Positions 6,773-13,866 of a stretch of 13,866 nt of DNA are shown here, one piece after another. Below the pieces are notes generated by a model, which did no database searches, was not told the origin of the DNA, and worked only from the letters and a program-made list of their open reading frames with translations. The translations under genes were made by a program, and so were the position numbers. The stretch covers positions 1 to 13,866 of the forward strand of contig JBFWLP010000088.1 in assembly GCA_050252075.1 (NCBI GenBank), read 5' to 3'. Position 1 is the first letter of the stretch; every line of letters starts with the position of its first letter. Origin of the DNA: JAAYGT01 sp050252075 (GTDB taxonomy: Bacteria; Pseudomonadota; Gammaproteobacteria; Burkholderiales; Burkholderiaceae_B).

Positions 6773-7930
6773 TCAACGCAAGGCTTGAACATCCTTGGGT
6801 TGAACAACGGGGTCGGGGCCTTTACCCGCATTACCCCAGGCATTACGTGTGTAGGTGATAACCGCAGCCAGCTCGACATCGTTCAGCTGTGCAAACGACG
6901 CCATTGCCGTTCCCTGAACCCCCTTGAGCAGGATATCCGCCTGCGCTTTCAAAGGAGCGAGAACCGCCTTTTCGTTACCATCGAGTGCCGGGAAGGCGCC
7001 GGCCACACCCTTGCCGTTGGCCTGGTGACAGGCAACACAGTTGGCGGCGTAAACCTGCTCGCCACGGGCAACCAGTTCGTCTTTGGTCCATTCCTTGTTG
7101 GGATCGTCGGCCGCCGAGGCCAGTGCCTTCTGCTGCTCGGCAGCCCATTTGTCGAAGTCTTCCTGGGAAACGACCTCAACCACAATAGGCATGAAGGCGT
7201 GATCCTTGCCACAGAGCTCGGCGCACTGCCCGCGATAGGTGCCCACCTTGTCGGCGCGGAACCAGGTGTCACGCAGGAAGCCGGGAATGGCATCTTGCTT
7301 CACACCGAAATCGGGCACCATCCAGGAGTGGATGACGTCGTTGGCGGTAAGCACGATACGGATTTTTTTGTCAACAGGCACGACCAGCGGCTTGTCGACT
7401 TCCATGAGATAAGTAGGGCTGCGAGGCTCGGTGCCGCGAATCTGGGCTTGCGGCGTGGAAAGGTTCGACAGGAAGCTTACACCCTGCGCCGCGCCGTCAA
7501 CGTATTCGTAGCCCCATTTCCACTGATAGCCGGTGACCTTCACGGTGAGGTCGGGGCTGGAGGTGTCTTTCATGGCCACGACGGTACGTGTTGCCGGCAG
7601 CGCCATACCGATCACGATCAGGAACGGAACGACGGTCCAGGCGATTTCCACACCCACGTGTTCATGGAACTTGGCCGCAACCGCACCCTTGGACTTGCGG
7701 TGCATGAAGATGGAGTAGAACATGGTGCCGAACACGCCCACGAAGATGACGGCACAGATAATGAGCATCATCCAGTGGATCCACACGATATCCCGCGCAA
7801 TCTCAGTAACCCCCAGAGGAAGGTTAAGCTGATTGACCTTGGGGCCTCCGGGCATATCTTGTACCTGTGCACCGGCAACGCCTGCCATAAGCAATGCGCC
7901 GGTACCCAGTAACCCTCTCAACTTCTTCAT
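6773..7930 (-). CDS. coxB: Cytochrome c oxidase subunit II with fused C-terminal cytochrome c domain (caa3 type)
   Basis: A 385-residue subunit that takes electrons into the oxidase. Order of parts: signal peptide (1-21, ending GVAGA|Q), two membrane helices (about 50-75 and 94-118), periplasmic cupredoxin CuA domain, then a cytochrome c domain. CuA ligands are His201, Cys236, Glu238, Cys240, His244 and Met247. The fused domain has the heme c site CVACH (298-302) and a probable axial Met343 in GTAMASF, making the enzyme caa3-like; the fusion is common in betaproteobacteria. The ATG at 7930 has GAGGT just upstream. It is the first gene of the operon and faces a 257-base divergent control region that holds a TATAAT box and an FNR-like palindrome. 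Also called ctaC. Confidence 0.96.
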   Translation of the reverse strand: MKKLRGLLGTGALLMAGVAGAQVQDMPGGPKVNQLNLPLGVTEIARDIVWIHWMMLIICAVIFVGVFGTMFYSIFMHRKSKGAVAAKFHEHVGVEIAWTVVPFLIVIGMALPATRTVVAMKDTSSPDLTVKVTGYQWKWGYEYVDGAAQGVSFLSNLSTPQAQIRGTEPRSPTYLMEVDKPLVVPVDKKIRIVLTANDVIHSWMVPDFGVKQDAIPGFLRDTWFRADKVGTYRGQCAELCGKDHAFMPIVVEVVSQEDFDKWAAEQQKALASAADDPNKEWTKDELVARGEQVYAANCVACHQANGKGVAGAFPALDGNEKAVLAPLKAQADILLKGVQGTAMASFAQLNDVELAAVITYTRNAWGNAGKGPDPVVQPKDVQALR

Positions 7931-7965
7931 GCTGACCTCGAAATACGACGCGCCCTGACCCGACG

Positions 7966-7979
7966 TTGATTTTGGTCAA
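7966..7979. promoter_or_regulatory. FNR/ANR/CRP-type palindrome in the coxB leader
   Basis: TTGATTTTGGTCAA fits the FNR/DNR family consensus TTGA(T/C)-N4-(A/G)TCAA at every specified base on both strands. It lies about 36 bases upstream of the coxB start codon. An oxygen-responsive regulator repressing a low-affinity oxidase under anoxia would make sense. The sequence match is direct; binding and effect are inferred. A second, overlapping inverted repeat, TTGGTCAACCAA (7972-7983), partly covers it. Confidence 0.45.
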
Positions 7980-8082
7980 CCAACCCACCAAATTTACGCC
8001 GGGTAAGCACTCAATGATTGAATGGCAGGCTTAAAATGTGCAAGACGCTTTTTGCCCACTCGAATTAACAAAAGACCGCAAG

Positions 8083-8088
8083 ATTATA
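8083..8088 (-). promoter_or_regulatory. Candidate -10 box of the cox operon promoter
   Basis: The minus strand reads a perfect TATAAT here, in an AT-richer stretch about 150 bases upstream of coxB. The expected -35 region (8105-8112) has no good TTGACA match, so an activator or another promoter may be needed. If used, the transcript carries a leader of about 145 bases that includes the FNR-like palindrome. Confidence 0.4.
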
Positions 8089-8175
8089 GCGAACTCGCAC
8101 CGCCGTGGGTTGACACCCCCCGGCTTTGCTTGCAATGACAGAGTAAAAAAGCGGCTCGCCCGTTCGAGCTTACAC

Positions 8176-8181
8176 TACAAT
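8176..8181 (+). promoter_or_regulatory. Candidate -10 box directly before the Nudix gene (possible leaderless start)
   Basis: TACAAT matches the -10 consensus at 5 of 6 bases and ends 6 bases before the ATG at 8188, so transcription would start at or next to the start codon. No Shine-Dalgarno is visible before that ATG, which agrees with a leaderless mRNA. The -35 position is poor. An alternative TTGACA at 8110-8115 has no convincing -10 at the normal distance. Confidence 0.35.
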
Positions 8182-8187
8182 TGCCGC

Positions 8188-9021
8188 ATGAGACCAGTAC
8201 ATGCTAGCGCCCTGTTGCCTCTTCTGCACGCGCGTTACAAAAAACTTTTTGGCTTCGCCCAGCAACTCCCTCCGGTGGGCTCCCGACCCCTTACCGTCGA
8301 CGGCAAGGTCACCGGCTGGGTTACGGCGCGGGCCACGTCGTGCCTGGCCGGCCAGCCGGGTGTGGTCGTTGACCAGGAAGCAGTTCACATGCGTCCGGCA
8401 CCCCACCGTCACATGGCCCTGAACGACGTGCTGGCGAACGTTGCCGAGGTTTTGCAGCGTGCCGGCTGCCTGCGCACCTGGCGTAACGAATTGCTGGATG
8501 TCTACGGCGAAGGCCGTTGCCTGGGCGTGATTGAACGCGCCGCCATGCGCCCGCTGGGCATGCTGACCAAGGCCGTCCACCTGAACGCCTGGACCCCCGA
8601 AGGGCGCCTGTGGATCGCGCGGCGCGCCGATACCAAAGCCACCGACCCGGGCATGTGGGATACGCTCGTGGGCGGGCTGGCAGGTTCCGGAGAAACCCTC
8701 GACCATTCGCTGTTGCGCGAATGCAACGAAGAGGCCGGCCTGGCGCCGGAACACATTGCCGAACGCTCGCCGCTGCGCCTGATTACCCGCATGCACCGCC
8801 GACTGCCCGAAGGCTACCAGGTCGAAGACCTGCTGGTCAGCGACTGCGTGCTGGCACCGTCGGTGGCCCCCCGGAATATGGACGGCGAGGTCAGCGAAAT
8901 TCGCCACGTCGACATTCAGGAGCTTATGGATCTGATCCAGGCCGAGCAAGTCACCCTTGAGGCCGAACTCGTTATTTTGGAAGGCTTGCAACGCAAGCTG
9001 GAATTCGCCGGCGACCGCTAG
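8188..9021 (+). CDS. Nudix hydrolase with N-terminal DUF4743 domain
   Basis: A 277-residue protein. The C-terminal half holds a complete Nudix box (GX5EX7REUXEEXGU) at residues 163-185: G163, E169, R177-E178, E181-E182, G184. These bind Mg2+ and attack a diphosphate linkage. The N-terminal ~110 residues match the DUF4743 domain pattern found beside Nudix domains in the Tnr3/YJR142W group, some of which hydrolyse thiamine diphosphate or damaged forms of it. A similar housecleaning role here is an inference from family. The ATG at 8188 is chosen because sequence similarity begins there; an in-frame GTG at 8038 would add 50 residues of unlikely composition overlapping the control region. No Shine-Dalgarno is seen. 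The PhaM-like gene follows after 42 bases. Confidence 0.87.
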   Translation: MRPVHASALLPLLHARYKKLFGFAQQLPPVGSRPLTVDGKVTGWVTARATSCLAGQPGVVVDQEAVHMRPAPHRHMALNDVLANVAEVLQRAGCLRTWRNELLDVYGEGRCLGVIERAAMRPLGMLTKAVHLNAWTPEGRLWIARRADTKATDPGMWDTLVGGLAGSGETLDHSLLRECNEEAGLAPEHIAERSPLRLITRMHRRLPEGYQVEDLLVSDCVLAPSVAPRNMDGEVSEIRHVDIQELMDLIQAEQVTLEAELVILEGLQRKLEFAGDR

Positions 9022-9063
9022 GCCTTGCCCGGCAAACGCCCTTTGCAGCACACAGGAGAAACC

Positions 9064-9786
9064 ATGGCCACACCACCGAACAATCCCTTCGTTTTACCCG
9101 GTTTCGGTCAAACCGGCGACCTGGCCCAGAATCCTGTTCTGGCCAGCATGGAAATGATGCGGCAGGCCTGGCAGAACCTTGCCGGCCCCGGCAGTCTCGA
9201 CGCCTCGCTCATGACCGCCGCGGTGTCTCCGGAAGAGCTGGAGAAACGCATCAACGACTTGCGCGCCGTGGAAAACTGGTTGCGCCTGAATCTTTCCATG
9301 CTGTCCAGCACCATCCAGGGCATGGAAGTGCAGCGCGCCACCCTTTCCACACTGCGCTCATTCGTAGCGTCGGCCAACAATCCGTTCGGCACCTCGCCGG
9401 CGGCCGCTCCGGCCGAACCGGCAAAGGCCGGCACCGACGCGGGTGCCAAACCATCGGCCGGCGGCTCCGCCGAGGCGGCGAAAAAATCGCCGGAAGAACC
9501 GTCCGGCCAATCCGACGACGCCACGCTGGCCGCTGCAGCGGCGGCGGCACAGGGCTGGTGGGATATGCTGCAAAAGCAGTTCGACACCCTGGCGGCCGCC
9601 ACCACCGCCACCCTGCAAGGCGCCGACGCCCTGAAAACAGCGGCCCAATCCGCCCCGGCACCGGCAACCCAGGCCGACAAGCCCGCCGCAGCCAAGTCCC
9701 GCACGCCGCGCAAGGCGGCCGGCAAGACGGCAACCGGCAAGCCCACCGCCCGGAAAACCACCCGCCGCACGCCCCCCAACCACTAA
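9064..9786 (+). CDS. phaM: PhaM-like polyhydroxyalkanoate granule regulatory protein
   Basis: A 240-residue protein. The N-terminal part (NPFVLPGFGQTGDLAQNPVL, then AWQNLAGPG) and a predicted coiled coil at about 55-100 (SPEELEKRINDLRAVENWLRLN) match PhaM of Cupriavidus, which binds PHA synthase and DNA and sets granule number and partition. Next comes an Ala/Pro-rich linker (105-160), an amphipathic WWDMLQKQF stretch (165-173), and a basic C-terminal tail (residues ~208-236, rich in Lys, Arg, Thr and Ala) like the histone-H1/AlgP-type tail of PhaM that binds DNA and polyphosphate. The ATG at 9064 has AGGAG five to six bases upstream. No PHA synthase gene is in the window. Identification is by pattern only; low complexity makes fine assignment uncertain. 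Confidence 0.82.
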   Translation: MATPPNNPFVLPGFGQTGDLAQNPVLASMEMMRQAWQNLAGPGSLDASLMTAAVSPEELEKRINDLRAVENWLRLNLSMLSSTIQGMEVQRATLSTLRSFVASANNPFGTSPAAAPAEPAKAGTDAGAKPSAGGSAEAAKKSPEEPSGQSDDATLAAAAAAAQGWWDMLQKQFDTLAAATTATLQGADALKTAAQSAPAPATQADKPAAAKSRTPRKAAGKTATGKPTARKTTRRTPPNH

Positions 9787-9804
9787 TTTTTCCCGTATCT
9801 TGCC

Positions 9805-11178
9805 ATGCTTAATATCGTCGTTTTGGCTGCAGGGCTGGGTAAGCGCATGCAGTCGGGCTTGCCCAAAGTGCTGCACACTATCGCCGGGCTGCCCATGCTC
9901 GGCCATGTGCTGAACACCGCGCGACAGCTCGATCCGGCCCGCATCATTATCGTGGTGGGCCACGGGGCCGATCAGGTTCAGCAGGCCTATGCCGGCCACA
10001 ACGATCTGCACTTCGTGCTGCAGCAGCCCCAGCACGGCACCGGCCACGCCGTTCAGCAAGCCCAGCCGGCACTGGTGCGCGGCCATGCGGCCGATGACGT
10101 TACGCTGGTGCTGTACGGCGATGTCCCGCTGGTGCAGGCCGATACCCTGAAACGCTTGCTGCAGGCCCGCGACCACGGGGTTGCCGTTCTTACCGAAAAT
10201 CTGGACAACCCGGCCGGCTACGGCCGTATTGTGCGTGATTCCCAGGGCCGCATTACGCGTATTGTGGAACACAAAGATGCATCACCCGACGAACTGGCCT
10301 TGCGCGAAGTGAACACCGGCATTGTGGCCGCCCCCACGGCCGCGCTGTGCGACTGGCTGGGCCGCCTTCGCAACGACAACGCCCAGGGCGAGTACTACCT
10401 GACCGACATCATCGGGTTGGCGGTGGCCGACGGCATACCGGTTCATGCCGCGCAACCTGACTTTCGCTGGGAAACCCTGGGCGTGAACAGCCGTGCCCAG
10501 CAGGCCGAACTGGAGCGCCTGTGGCAGGCCGAGCAGGCGCGCCGCCTGCTCGAGGCCGGCGTCACCCTGGCCGATCCGGCGCGCATCGACATACGCGGCA
10601 CACTGGCCTGCGGGCGCGACGTGTTCATTGATGTCGGCTGCGTTTTCGAAGGCGATGTCACCCTGGGCGACGGCGTGCGCATCGGCCCGAACTGCGTGCT
10701 GCGCTCTACACGCGTGGGCGCGGGTACCGCCGTCGACGCCTTCAGCCACCTTGACGACGCCGTCGTCGATGCCGACGCCCGCATCGGGCCCTACGCCCGC
10801 TTGCGGCCCGGCGCCCGAATCGGCGAACAGGCGCATGTGGGCAATTTCGTGGAAATCAAGAAAAGCACTCTGGGCAAGGGCTCGAAAGCCAACCATCTGG
10901 CATACATTGGCGACGCCATTGTCGGCCAGCGGGTAAACATTGGCGCCGGCACCATTACGTGCAATTACGACGGCGTCAACAAATCGCTCACCATCATCGA
11001 AGACGACGCCTTCATTGGTTCGGACACCCAACTGGTTGCCCCCGTTACGGTCGGCGCCGGCGCCACGCTGGGTGCCGGCACCACACTGACCAAAGACGCA
11101 CCCGCCGGCAAGCTAACCCTGTCGCGCTCCCGGCAACTGACCGTCGACGCCTGGAAGCGCCCGACCAAAAAATCATAA
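9805..11178 (+). CDS. glmU: Bifunctional GlmU: GlcN-1-P acetyltransferase and GlcNAc-1-P uridyltransferase
   Basis: A 457-residue cytoplasmic enzyme that makes UDP-GlcNAc for peptidoglycan and lipopolysaccharide; length matches E. coli GlmU (456). Residues 1-230 form the uridyltransferase: LAAGLGKRMQSGLPKVLH with Lys21, QHGTGHAV, YGDVPLV, YGRIVR, EVNTGI and GEYYLTDII. Residues ~250-457 form a left-handed beta-helix acetyltransferase with hexapeptide repeats, FVEIKKSTLGKGSKANHL containing the catalytic His, and INIG-type NIGAGTITCNYDG. The ATG at 9805 is the only start that keeps the nucleotide-binding loop at the right place, though no clear Shine-Dalgarno is seen in the 18-base gap after the PhaM-like gene. 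Its stop overlaps the next start as TAATG. Often paired with glmS; here it is followed by a transporter and a glycosyltransferase. Confidence 0.97.
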   Translation: MLNIVVLAAGLGKRMQSGLPKVLHTIAGLPMLGHVLNTARQLDPARIIIVVGHGADQVQQAYAGHNDLHFVLQQPQHGTGHAVQQAQPALVRGHAADDVTLVLYGDVPLVQADTLKRLLQARDHGVAVLTENLDNPAGYGRIVRDSQGRITRIVEHKDASPDELALREVNTGIVAAPTAALCDWLGRLRNDNAQGEYYLTDIIGLAVADGIPVHAAQPDFRWETLGVNSRAQQAELERLWQAEQARRLLEAGVTLADPARIDIRGTLACGRDVFIDVGCVFEGDVTLGDGVRIGPNCVLRSTRVGAGTAVDAFSHLDDAVVDADARIGPYARLRPGARIGEQAHVGNFVEIKKSTLGKGSKANHLAYIGDAIVGQRVNIGAGTITCNYDGVNKSLTIIEDDAFIGSDTQLVAPVTVGAGATLGAGTTLTKDAPAGKLTLSRSRQLTVDAWKRPTKKS

Positions 11179-12593
11179 TGCCTCTTGAAGCACCCGAACC
11201 ACCCCGTGCCGCGGCGCCGGCTTTTTCCGATGGACTCGACGCGCCGCGCCGCCACTGGGCCGCCTTCGGTCTGATTCTGTCCATCATCGTGGTCGTGCTC
11301 GATGCCTCGATGACCAACGTCGCCCTGCCCTCGATCGCCCGCAGCCTGTCGGTCGACCCCGACCAGGTAGTCTGGGTGGCCATGGCCTACAACCTGATCG
11401 TCGTGGTGTCCCTGCTGCCGCTGTCGGCCGTGGGCGAACGGATCGGCTTCAAAACCGTCTACGTGGCCGGCATGATTGTGGTGTCGCTTGCCGGTATTGC
11501 CGCGGCACTGTCCAGCACTCTGACCATGCTCATTGCCGCGCGGATCTTCCAGGGACTGGGTGCGGCCATGCTCATGTGCCTGTTCGGCGGCATTTTGCGC
11601 AACATCTACCCCCTGCGGCTGCTGGCGTTCGGTATCGGCCTGAACTCAATGTCCGTTGGGCTGGTGTCTGTGCTGGGCCCGGCCGTCGGCGCCGTCACGC
11701 TGCAGTTTGCTTCCTGGCCCTGGATCTTTATCCTTCCCCTGCCATTTGCCGTCGCCTCGCTGTTCTGCGTACGCTTCCTTCCCGACATTCCGCGCAGCAG
11801 CACCCGTTTCGACTGGCTGGCCTGCCTGTTGGGCGTTCCTACTTTCGGCCTGCTGCTGATCGGGCTGGACGGGCTGGCCCGCTACCCGGTCTGGGCAGTT
11901 CCCGGCCTGATCGTCTGCGCCCTTACGGGCCGGCTGCTGCTGCAACGCTCGCGCCGGCAAGCCGCCCCGCTGGTGCCGGTCGACCTGCTGCGTCTTGTGC
12001 CCGTGGCCTATGCGGTCACAGCCTCGCTGTTCACCTTTGGCTCGCAAATGGCGTCATTGGTGGCCCTGCCGTTTTATTTCCAGGAGCAGCTGGGGCACAA
12101 CTACAGCGCGGTAGGTCTGCTGCTGGGGGCCTGGGCCCTGGGCATGGCGGCCATGGCCCCGGCAGCCGGGTATTTGTCAAACCGTGTTTCCGTTGCCGTG
12201 CTGTGCGCCGTCGGTGCCGGCCTGATGGCGGCGGGCACCGGAGCCGTACTGTTCATGTCCGCCAACACCCCCCTGCTATGGGTTTTTTCCGCCATGCTTG
12301 CCAGCGGTATTGGCTTTGGCCTGTTTCAAACCCCGAACAACCGCGCCATTTTGTCGGGCGGCCCCAAACATCGCAGCGGTGCCGTCGGCGGCCTGCAAAG
12401 CATTACACGGGTACTGGGCCAAAGCATCGGCACGGCGCTGGTGGCCATCGCCTTCAGCCTGGCCGGCGCCGACGGCGCCGCATTCGGTGTCGGCGTGTCG
12501 GTCATCTGTGCGCTGGCGTCGGTGGCGATCAACATTTTCCGGTACATGAACCCCGCACCCGACCTTCCCGTCGGCAAACCGAACAGCTCATGA
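11178..12593 (+). CDS. MFS transporter, DHA2 (EmrB/QacA-like) family
   Basis: A 471-residue inner membrane transporter with many hydrophobic helices, about 12-14. VVVLDASMTNVALPSIARSL in the first helix is the DHA2 family signature (LDxTxVNVALP), and AVGERIGFKTVYVAGM between helices 2 and 3 is the MFS motif A region. IFQGLGAAMLM and GPAVGAV follow the usual motif B and C positions. DHA2 proteins export drugs or metabolites using H+. The exported compound is unknown; coupling to glmU and a glycosyltransferase might mean export of a cell-surface or sugar-related compound, but that is conjecture. The start ATG at 11178 overlaps the glmU stop (TAATG) and the stop overlaps the next start (ATGA); no Shine-Dalgarno is visible, so reinitiation is likely. 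Confidence 0.9.
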   Translation: MPLEAPEPPRAAAPAFSDGLDAPRRHWAAFGLILSIIVVVLDASMTNVALPSIARSLSVDPDQVVWVAMAYNLIVVVSLLPLSAVGERIGFKTVYVAGMIVVSLAGIAAALSSTLTMLIAARIFQGLGAAMLMCLFGGILRNIYPLRLLAFGIGLNSMSVGLVSVLGPAVGAVTLQFASWPWIFILPLPFAVASLFCVRFLPDIPRSSTRFDWLACLLGVPTFGLLLIGLDGLARYPVWAVPGLIVCALTGRLLLQRSRRQAAPLVPVDLLRLVPVAYAVTASLFTFGSQMASLVALPFYFQEQLGHNYSAVGLLLGAWALGMAAMAPAAGYLSNRVSVAVLCAVGAGLMAAGTGAVLFMSANTPLLWVFSAMLASGIGFGLFQTPNNRAILSGGPKHRSGAVGGLQSITRVLGQSIGTALVAIAFSLAGADGAAFGVGVSVICALASVAINIFRYMNPAPDLPVGKPNSS

Positions 12594-13660
12594 GAATTCT
12601 GCAACTGAACTTCGAACGCGGCTGGCGCGGCGGCGAGCGGCAAACCTTGCTGTGCATGCAACAGCTGCGACTGCACGGCCACGATGTCGCCCTGCTGGCA
12701 CGCAAAGACGGCGAACTGGCCAAGCGGGCCCGTGCCGACGGCTTTCATGTCGCCACCTTCCGCGGCCCCCTGGCCGCCCTGTGCCACCTGGCTGTTGCCG
12801 GCAAGCGCTACGACATTCTGCACGCCCAGACGGCCAACACGCTTACCTGGCTTTCCCTGCTGAAACCGTTGCTGGGACACCGCATCGTCTTTACCCGGCG
12901 TACCGCCTTCCCGCTGCCCACCGCCCGTATCCGTCGCACCCGCTGGAAGTGGCAGCGGGTTGATGCCTTTGTCGCCATCAGCCACGCGGCCGCCGACGAG
13001 CCCCGCCGCCTGGGATTCGCACCGGTGGTGATTCCCAGCGCCATTTCGGCCCGACCGCTGAACGAAGACCATTTGCGGCAATTCGCGGCAACGTTTGTAC
13101 CGCCCGGCAAGCGCGTGCTGGCCACCGTAGCGGCCCTGACTCCAGAGAAAGACCCGCTCACCCTGATACAGGCCGTCGACCGGCTGCGCCGGTTGCGTGA
13201 CGATTTCATTTTCCTGCACATCGGTGGCGGCGGCAGCAGCGAAGACGACGCCCGGGCGCAGGTGGCCTCGCTGGGCCTGGAGGCGCACTATGTGTTCACC
13301 GGCTTTCAGTCGGGCATTGAAGATCTGTACCGCCTGATGGACGTGTACGTATCCAGCTCACGCCATGAAGCGCTGGGCACCAGCGTGCTGGATGCGTTTC
13401 TGTATTCCGTGCCCGTGGTGTCCACACGCGCCGGCGGCCTGACCGAAAGCCTTGCCGACGGGCGCGGCCTGCTGTGCGACGTGGGCGATGCACAGGCAAT
13501 GGCGCAGGCCATGGACAGCCTGCTGCGTGACAGCGCCCTGCGCGCCCAGCTCATTGAACGCGCAGGCGCCTACGTGCGTCGGGAGCACGACGTAACCGTA
13601 ATGGGCCGGCGTTACCTGGCGCTGTATGACACCGTGGTGAGCCGGCGCGAACCCAACTAA
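12590..13660 (+). CDS. GT4-type glycosyltransferase (GT-B fold)
   Basis: A 356-residue protein. The N-terminal lobe has ERGWRGGERQTL, the glycine-rich acceptor-side loop of GT4 enzymes. The C-terminal lobe has ALTPEKDPLTLIQAV with the sugar-nucleotide phosphate-binding Lys, FLHIGGG, YVFTGFQSGIEDLYRLMDVYVSSS, and a nucleotide-sugar motif E260-x7-D268 in place of the usual E-x7-E, followed by SVPVVSTRAGGLTE. No membrane segment, so it acts at the cytoplasmic membrane face. Such enzymes add sugars to lipopolysaccharide, capsule or other glycans; donor and acceptor are not predictable. The ATG at 12590 overlaps the MFS stop by 4 bases (ATGA). The frame is open far upstream within the MFS gene (from 11576), but that sequence is an Arg/Pro-rich shadow and is not part of the protein. 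The 3' end overlaps the convergent Lrp-type gene by 4 bases. Confidence 0.92.
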   Translation: MRILQLNFERGWRGGERQTLLCMQQLRLHGHDVALLARKDGELAKRARADGFHVATFRGPLAALCHLAVAGKRYDILHAQTANTLTWLSLLKPLLGHRIVFTRRTAFPLPTARIRRTRWKWQRVDAFVAISHAAADEPRRLGFAPVVIPSAISARPLNEDHLRQFAATFVPPGKRVLATVAALTPEKDPLTLIQAVDRLRRLRDDFIFLHIGGGGSSEDDARAQVASLGLEAHYVFTGFQSGIEDLYRLMDVYVSSSRHEALGTSVLDAFLYSVPVVSTRAGGLTESLADGRGLLCDVGDAQAMAQAMDSLLRDSALRAQLIERAGAYVRREHDVTVMGRRYLALYDTVVSRREPN

Positions 13661-13866
13661 CGCCCCTGCGCCTTAGGCAGGGGCAGGCACGTATGAAACT
13701 TGCTGCGATTCACCACAAAAAAAGTACGCACATTGCGTACGTTGTGCTGCGCCGTTAACCATCGATGCGTTAACGCGTGATAGCCCGCCATCTCGGCTAC
13801 ATGCACCACCAGCACGAAATCGGGCCCCGACGACACCCGATAACATTGCTGAACCTGCGGCACAAC
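13657..13866 (-). CDS. Lrp/AsnC family transcriptional regulator, C-terminal part
   Basis: Only the last 69 codons are in the window; the start and DNA-binding domain lie beyond base 13866. The visible part is the ligand-binding RAM domain: VQQCYRVSSGPDFVLVVHV, then HALTHRWLTAQHNVRNVRTFFVVNRSKFHTCLPL, the standard beta-alpha-beta pattern ending in the family's (T/S)xLPL-type tail. Such regulators sense amino acids and form octamers. Sequence reads through codons at the window edge with no convincing start, so it is 5'-partial rather than a small gene. Its stop (TAG) and the glycosyltransferase stop (TAA) share four bases, so the genes are convergent with no spacer. Confidence 0.85.
   Translation of the reverse strand, partial: VVPQVQQCYRVSSGPDFVLVVHVAEMAGYHALTHRWLTAQHNVRNVRTFFVVNRSKFHTCLPLPKAQGR
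13662..13684. terminator. Stem-loop at the glycosyltransferase/Lrp convergent junction
   Basis: GCCCCTGC (13662-13669) and GCAGGGGC (13677-13684) form a perfect 8-base stem with a 7-base loop just beyond the glycosyltransferase stop, inside the last codons of the Lrp-like gene. Neither strand shows a U-tract after the stem, so it is only a candidate shared terminator or 3'-end stabiliser. Confidence 0.35.

Noticed and set aside
6785..7912. 375-codon open frame on the plus strand opposite coxB
   Set aside because: Antisense shadow of a gene whose CuA and heme sites are intact; the composition is not that of a real protein and it shows no domain.
8011..8021. Small palindrome TCAATGATTGA in the divergent region
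   Set aside because: A perfect 5-1-5 repeat but too short, with no known regulator match and common by chance in AT-richer DNA.
8110..8138. TTGACA-based promoter for the Nudix gene
   Set aside because: The -35 is perfect, but the bases 16-18 positions downstream do not resemble a -10 box; kept only as an alternative.
9358..10272. 304-codon minus-strand frame across the PhaM-like and glmU genes
   Set aside because: Gly/Arg-rich shadow spanning two well supported plus-strand genes.
11576..12589. Upstream extension of the glycosyltransferase frame through the MFS gene
   Set aside because: Arg/Pro/Ala-rich translation without family features; the GT4 domain begins exactly at the ATG at 12590, which overlaps the MFS stop.

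Overview
The window looks like the chromosome of a betaproteobacterium of the order Burkholderiales, most likely family Alcaligenaceae (Bordetella, Pusillimonas or Castellaniella-like). This rests on GC-rich coding sequence, a caa3-type cytochrome oxidase cluster that includes the small 'assembly' ORF and the DUF2970 gene typical of this order, a PhaM-like granule protein, and a DUF4743-Nudix protein. No RNA gene, insertion sequence, CRISPR array or prophage gene was seen. Coding density is high. The longest gap is 257 bases (7931-8187), and neighbouring genes often touch or overlap at their start and stop codons.

Layout from left to right. (1) 3-2166, plus strand: the 3' end of an MFS sugar porter with an unusual soluble C-terminal tail, overlapping by 8 bases a cytoplasmic GMC flavoprotein oxidoreductase; together they suggest uptake and oxidation of a sugar or polyol. 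(2) 2163-3727, minus strand: a PhzF-like isomerase followed by an exported VanX/DdpX-type D-Ala-D-Ala dipeptidase. The dipeptidase is convergent with the GMC gene and they share the TTAA that provides both stop codons. (3) 3819-7930, minus strand: the cytochrome c oxidase operon coxB-ctaD-small membrane protein-DUF2970-ctaE. CuA, CuB, heme and proton-channel residues are all present and subunit II carries a fused cytochrome c domain. The Cox11/CtaG copper chaperone gene, which usually lies between the small ORF and DUF2970 in this order, is not there. (4) 7931-8187: a divergent control region with a TATAAT box facing the cox genes, an FNR/ANR-like palindrome close to coxB, and a -10-like box placed so that the Nudix mRNA might be leaderless. 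(5) 8188-9786, plus strand: Nudix hydrolase, then PhaM-like protein. (6) 9805-13660, plus strand: glmU, a DHA2 drug-type MFS transporter and a GT4 glycosyltransferase, joined by TAATG and ATGA stop/start overlaps, so probably translationally coupled. (7) 13657-13866, minus strand: the C-terminal end of an Lrp/AsnC regulator, convergent and overlapping the glycosyltransferase by 4 bases.

Most of the window is ordinary core and metabolic gene content. I do not see a clearly new system. The points most worth a second look are the missing ctaG in an otherwise canonical cox operon, the FNR-like site in front of it, the sugar porter tail coupled to the oxidoreductase, and the tightly coupled glmU-MFS-glycosyltransferase trio.
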